Assembly (NCBI GenBank): GCA_021811145.1 | Contig: JAJZPN010000001.1 | Coordinates: 1 to 64,000 of the forward strand | Direction of reading: 5' to 3' | Source: Pseudomonadota bacterium | Lineage (GTDB): Bacteria; Pseudomonadota; Gammaproteobacteria; Burkholderiales; Ferrovaceae | Length of the DNA: 64,000 bases | Shown: piece by piece, positions 62,639 to 64,000 of the stretch | Layout of the letters: each line of letters begins with the position of its first letter | How positions within the stretch are numbered: position 1 is the first letter of the stretch | Made by a program: the position numbers and the translations under genes | The notes under the pieces: generated by a model | Seen by the model: the letters and a program-made list of their open reading frames with translations, nothing else | Told to the model about the DNA's origin: nothing | Databases searched by the model: none

Positions 62639-62995
62639 ATGATGCAACATTTGGCTTTTTTCCCTGCTCAAGAAGAGCAACATACACTCAACCTATTACG
62701 CTATCTCATGCCCCACCCTGAGAGTACGTTCTTTTTTCGTGCTCAAAGTAATGCCTTACAGGCCTCGGGGATTGTTAAAGATGATCTATTAGTGGTTGAC
62801 CGTAGCCCCACTCCTCACTCAGGGCAAGTCGTTATCGCTTACCTACGCGATGAATTTGTGGTGCGTCGCTTAATAATTAAACATAACAAAGGTTACCTAG
62901 AAGCCGATGATCCAGGTTATCGGACAATACAGCTAACTGACGCAGAGGACTCCCTGATCTGGGGAGTAGTAACATGGGTACTACATCGACCATAA
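62639..62995 (+). CDS. umuD: UmuD'-like DNA polymerase V subunit lacking catalytic residues
   Basis: A 118-aa protein aligning without gaps to UmuD' in its core ([20 protein letters not shown], then DEFVVRRL). Two points differ: the catalytic Ser of GDSM is Ala39, and the catalytic Lys of TVKKL is Arg76, so the Ser-Lys protease dyad is gone. The N-terminal arm with the Ala/Cys-Gly cleavage site is also absent; the protein starts near where mature UmuD' starts. It may be constitutively in the active form. No ribosome site; the predicted start of transcription (about 62638) suggests a leaderless message beginning ATGATG. Confidence 0.85.
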   Translation: MMQHLAFFPAQEEQHTLNLLRYLMPHPESTFFFRAQSNALQASGIVKDDLLVVDRSPTPHSGQVVIAYLRDEFVVRRLIIKHNKGYLEADDPGYRTIQLTDAEDSLIWGVVTWVLHRP

Positions 62996-64000
62996 ACCTT
63001 GGTATCGCTCTTATTGATGGTAATAATTTTTATGTTTCCTGTGAACGGGTATTTAACCCGTCTCTTAGAAAGCGCCCTGTTGTGGTGTTGTCTAACAACG
63101 ATGGTTGTGTTGTATCAAGAAGCAATGAAGCCAAAGCCTTAGGTATTGCCATGGGCACTCCTTTTTTTAAAGTAGCCCATTTGGTGAAAAGCCATAATCT
63201 GGTGGCACTGAGTTCTAATTTTGCTCTCTATGCTGATATGAGCGAGCGCATGATGCGCTTATTAAAACACTTTGCTCCGAGTCAAGAAATTTACTCCATT
63301 GATGAATGTTTTTTAGATGTGAGCTCACACCAGCAGTCTTTAGAAGAGTTAGGGGTTACCATTAGAAAAACGTTGCTAAAGCAACTGGGGTTACCTGTGG
63401 GAGTGGGGATAGGGCCCACTAAAACACTGGCTAAATTAGCCAATCATTTGGCTAAAAAAAACCCGGAGTTTAAGGGAGTATGTGTCTGGCCGCACTTATC
63501 AACAACACAACAACAGGCGTTGTTAAAGACGCTTCCCACTTCCACTCTGTGGGGAATTGGCGCTAATTTAGAACGCTCTTTAGCTAAATTAAATATCCTC
63601 ACTCTATGGGATTGTTACCACACTCCTCTGTCTGTTATTCGCTCACACTTTAATGTCATGCTTGCTAGAACGTTAACTGAGTTAAGAGGAGAAGTGGCTC
63701 TAGCCTGGGAGGATCATCCTGCAGCACGTAAACAAATCATCTGTAGTCGCAGTTTTGGCCAACCCACCCTATCCTATACCTCGGTAGAAGAAGCTGTTAT
63801 TTTTCATATGCACCGCGCAGCACTGCAATTACGTGAAGAAGGCTCTTTGTGTCATACAGTAGGCGTATTTATTCGCACCAACCCCTTTCGGCAAAAAGAA
63901 ATACATTACAGTAATCACGCTCTTGAATCTCTAGCCATCACTAGTGATGACACGCGCCTTCTTAATCAAGCGGCGATAAAGGGATTAAGACGTATTTTTA
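62974..64000 (+). CDS. umuC: DNA polymerase V catalytic subunit UmuC (partial, runs off window)
   Basis: A Y-family translesion polymerase; the first 342 residues are seen and the frame is open at the window edge. It reads [35 protein letters not shown], the catalytic [11 protein letters not shown], and [20 protein letters not shown], as in UmuC. ATG 62974 lies inside umuD, a 22-nt overlap giving coupled translation. It is under the same SOS box as umuD. Confidence 0.95.
   Translation, partial: MGTTSTINLGIALIDGNNFYVSCERVFNPSLRKRPVVVLSNNDGCVVSRSNEAKALGIAMGTPFFKVAHLVKSHNLVALSSNFALYADMSERMMRLLKHFAPSQEIYSIDECFLDVSSHQQSLEELGVTIRKTLLKQLGLPVGVGIGPTKTLAKLANHLAKKNPEFKGVCVWPHLSTTQQQALLKTLPTSTLWGIGANLERSLAKLNILTLWDCYHTPLSVIRSHFNVMLARTLTELRGEVALAWEDHPAARKQIICSRSFGQPTLSYTSVEEAVIFHMHRAALQLREEGSLCHTVGVFIRTNPFRQKEIHYSNHALESLAITSDDTRLLNQAAIKGLRRIF

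Overview
The window comes from the chromosome of a low-GC chemolithoautotrophic proteobacterium. The form IA RuBisCO operon with cbbQ and cbbO, the DabAB inorganic-carbon transporter, a Cyc2-like outer-membrane cytochrome-porin followed by a diheme lipoprotein cytochrome, and the guaA-guaB-rnfH-ratA/smpB arrangement typical of betaproteobacteria together suggest an acidophilic iron oxidiser of the Ferrovum type. That assignment is inference; no rRNA gene is present.

Layout. 1-4.0 kb: MHS-type transporter plus gamma-glutamyltransferase-family enzyme, a small zinc-ribbon-like protein and a SAM methyltransferase. 4.1-6.0 kb: ilvD. 6.0-8.4 kb: an accessory scar between ilvD and the 3' end of guaA, with a toxin-antitoxin (TA) pair whose toxin carries a nonsense codon, a methylase tail, a higher-GC ParD/RelE-like pair, an IS3 orfA remnant and an integrase N-terminus broken by a frameshift and the IS. 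8.4-13.6 kb: guaA, guaB, an FkbM methyltransferase pseudogene, rnfH, ratA and smpB. 13.9-24.7 kb: cbbLSQOFPZAT, a nearly complete Calvin-cycle operon ending in a strong terminator. 25.0-27.2 kb: cyc2-like and diheme cytochrome genes with their own terminator. 27.3-32.1 kb: lipoprotein, deacetylase-fold enzyme, DUF2237, cytochrome b561, GT2 and HAD genes. 32.1-37.0 kb: dabA/dabB with a divergent LysR regulator.

37.0-41.3 kb: minus-strand run of P-type ATPase, Cys-rich exported peptide, DUF6969-like protein, ECF sigma factor and a 58-aa zinc-finger anti-sigma factor. 41.4-43.1 kb: two intact TA modules alternating with three decayed 3' ends of one transposase family, next to a Pro-Arg-His tRNA cluster. 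43.5-47.6 kb: lolA, ftsK and trxB. 47.6-53.7 kb: lipid A aminoarabinose genes with arnA split in two and no arnD. 53.7-55.7 kb: purE, purK and PII. 55.9-62.0 kb: hemN, a phosphatase/kinase pair, ompW, a 31-aa membrane peptide, fnr and yceI, with FNR boxes before hemN and the small peptide. 62.0-64.0 kb: crcB with a fluoride riboswitch, then an SOS-controlled umuD'-like/umuC pair; umuC runs off the edge.

The genes fit one physiology. Fe(II) electrons would enter through the Cyc2/diheme pair, CO2 fixation uses cbb plus Dab-mediated carbon uptake, and oxygen limitation is read by FNR. Metal, fluoride and acid stress would be met by the Cys-rich/ECF cluster, CrcB and lipid A modification. The most unusual items are the UmuD homologue lacking both catalytic residues, the FNR-driven 31-aa membrane peptide, the sigma/anti-sigma/Cys-rich operon, and the TA modules sitting between repeated IS ends.
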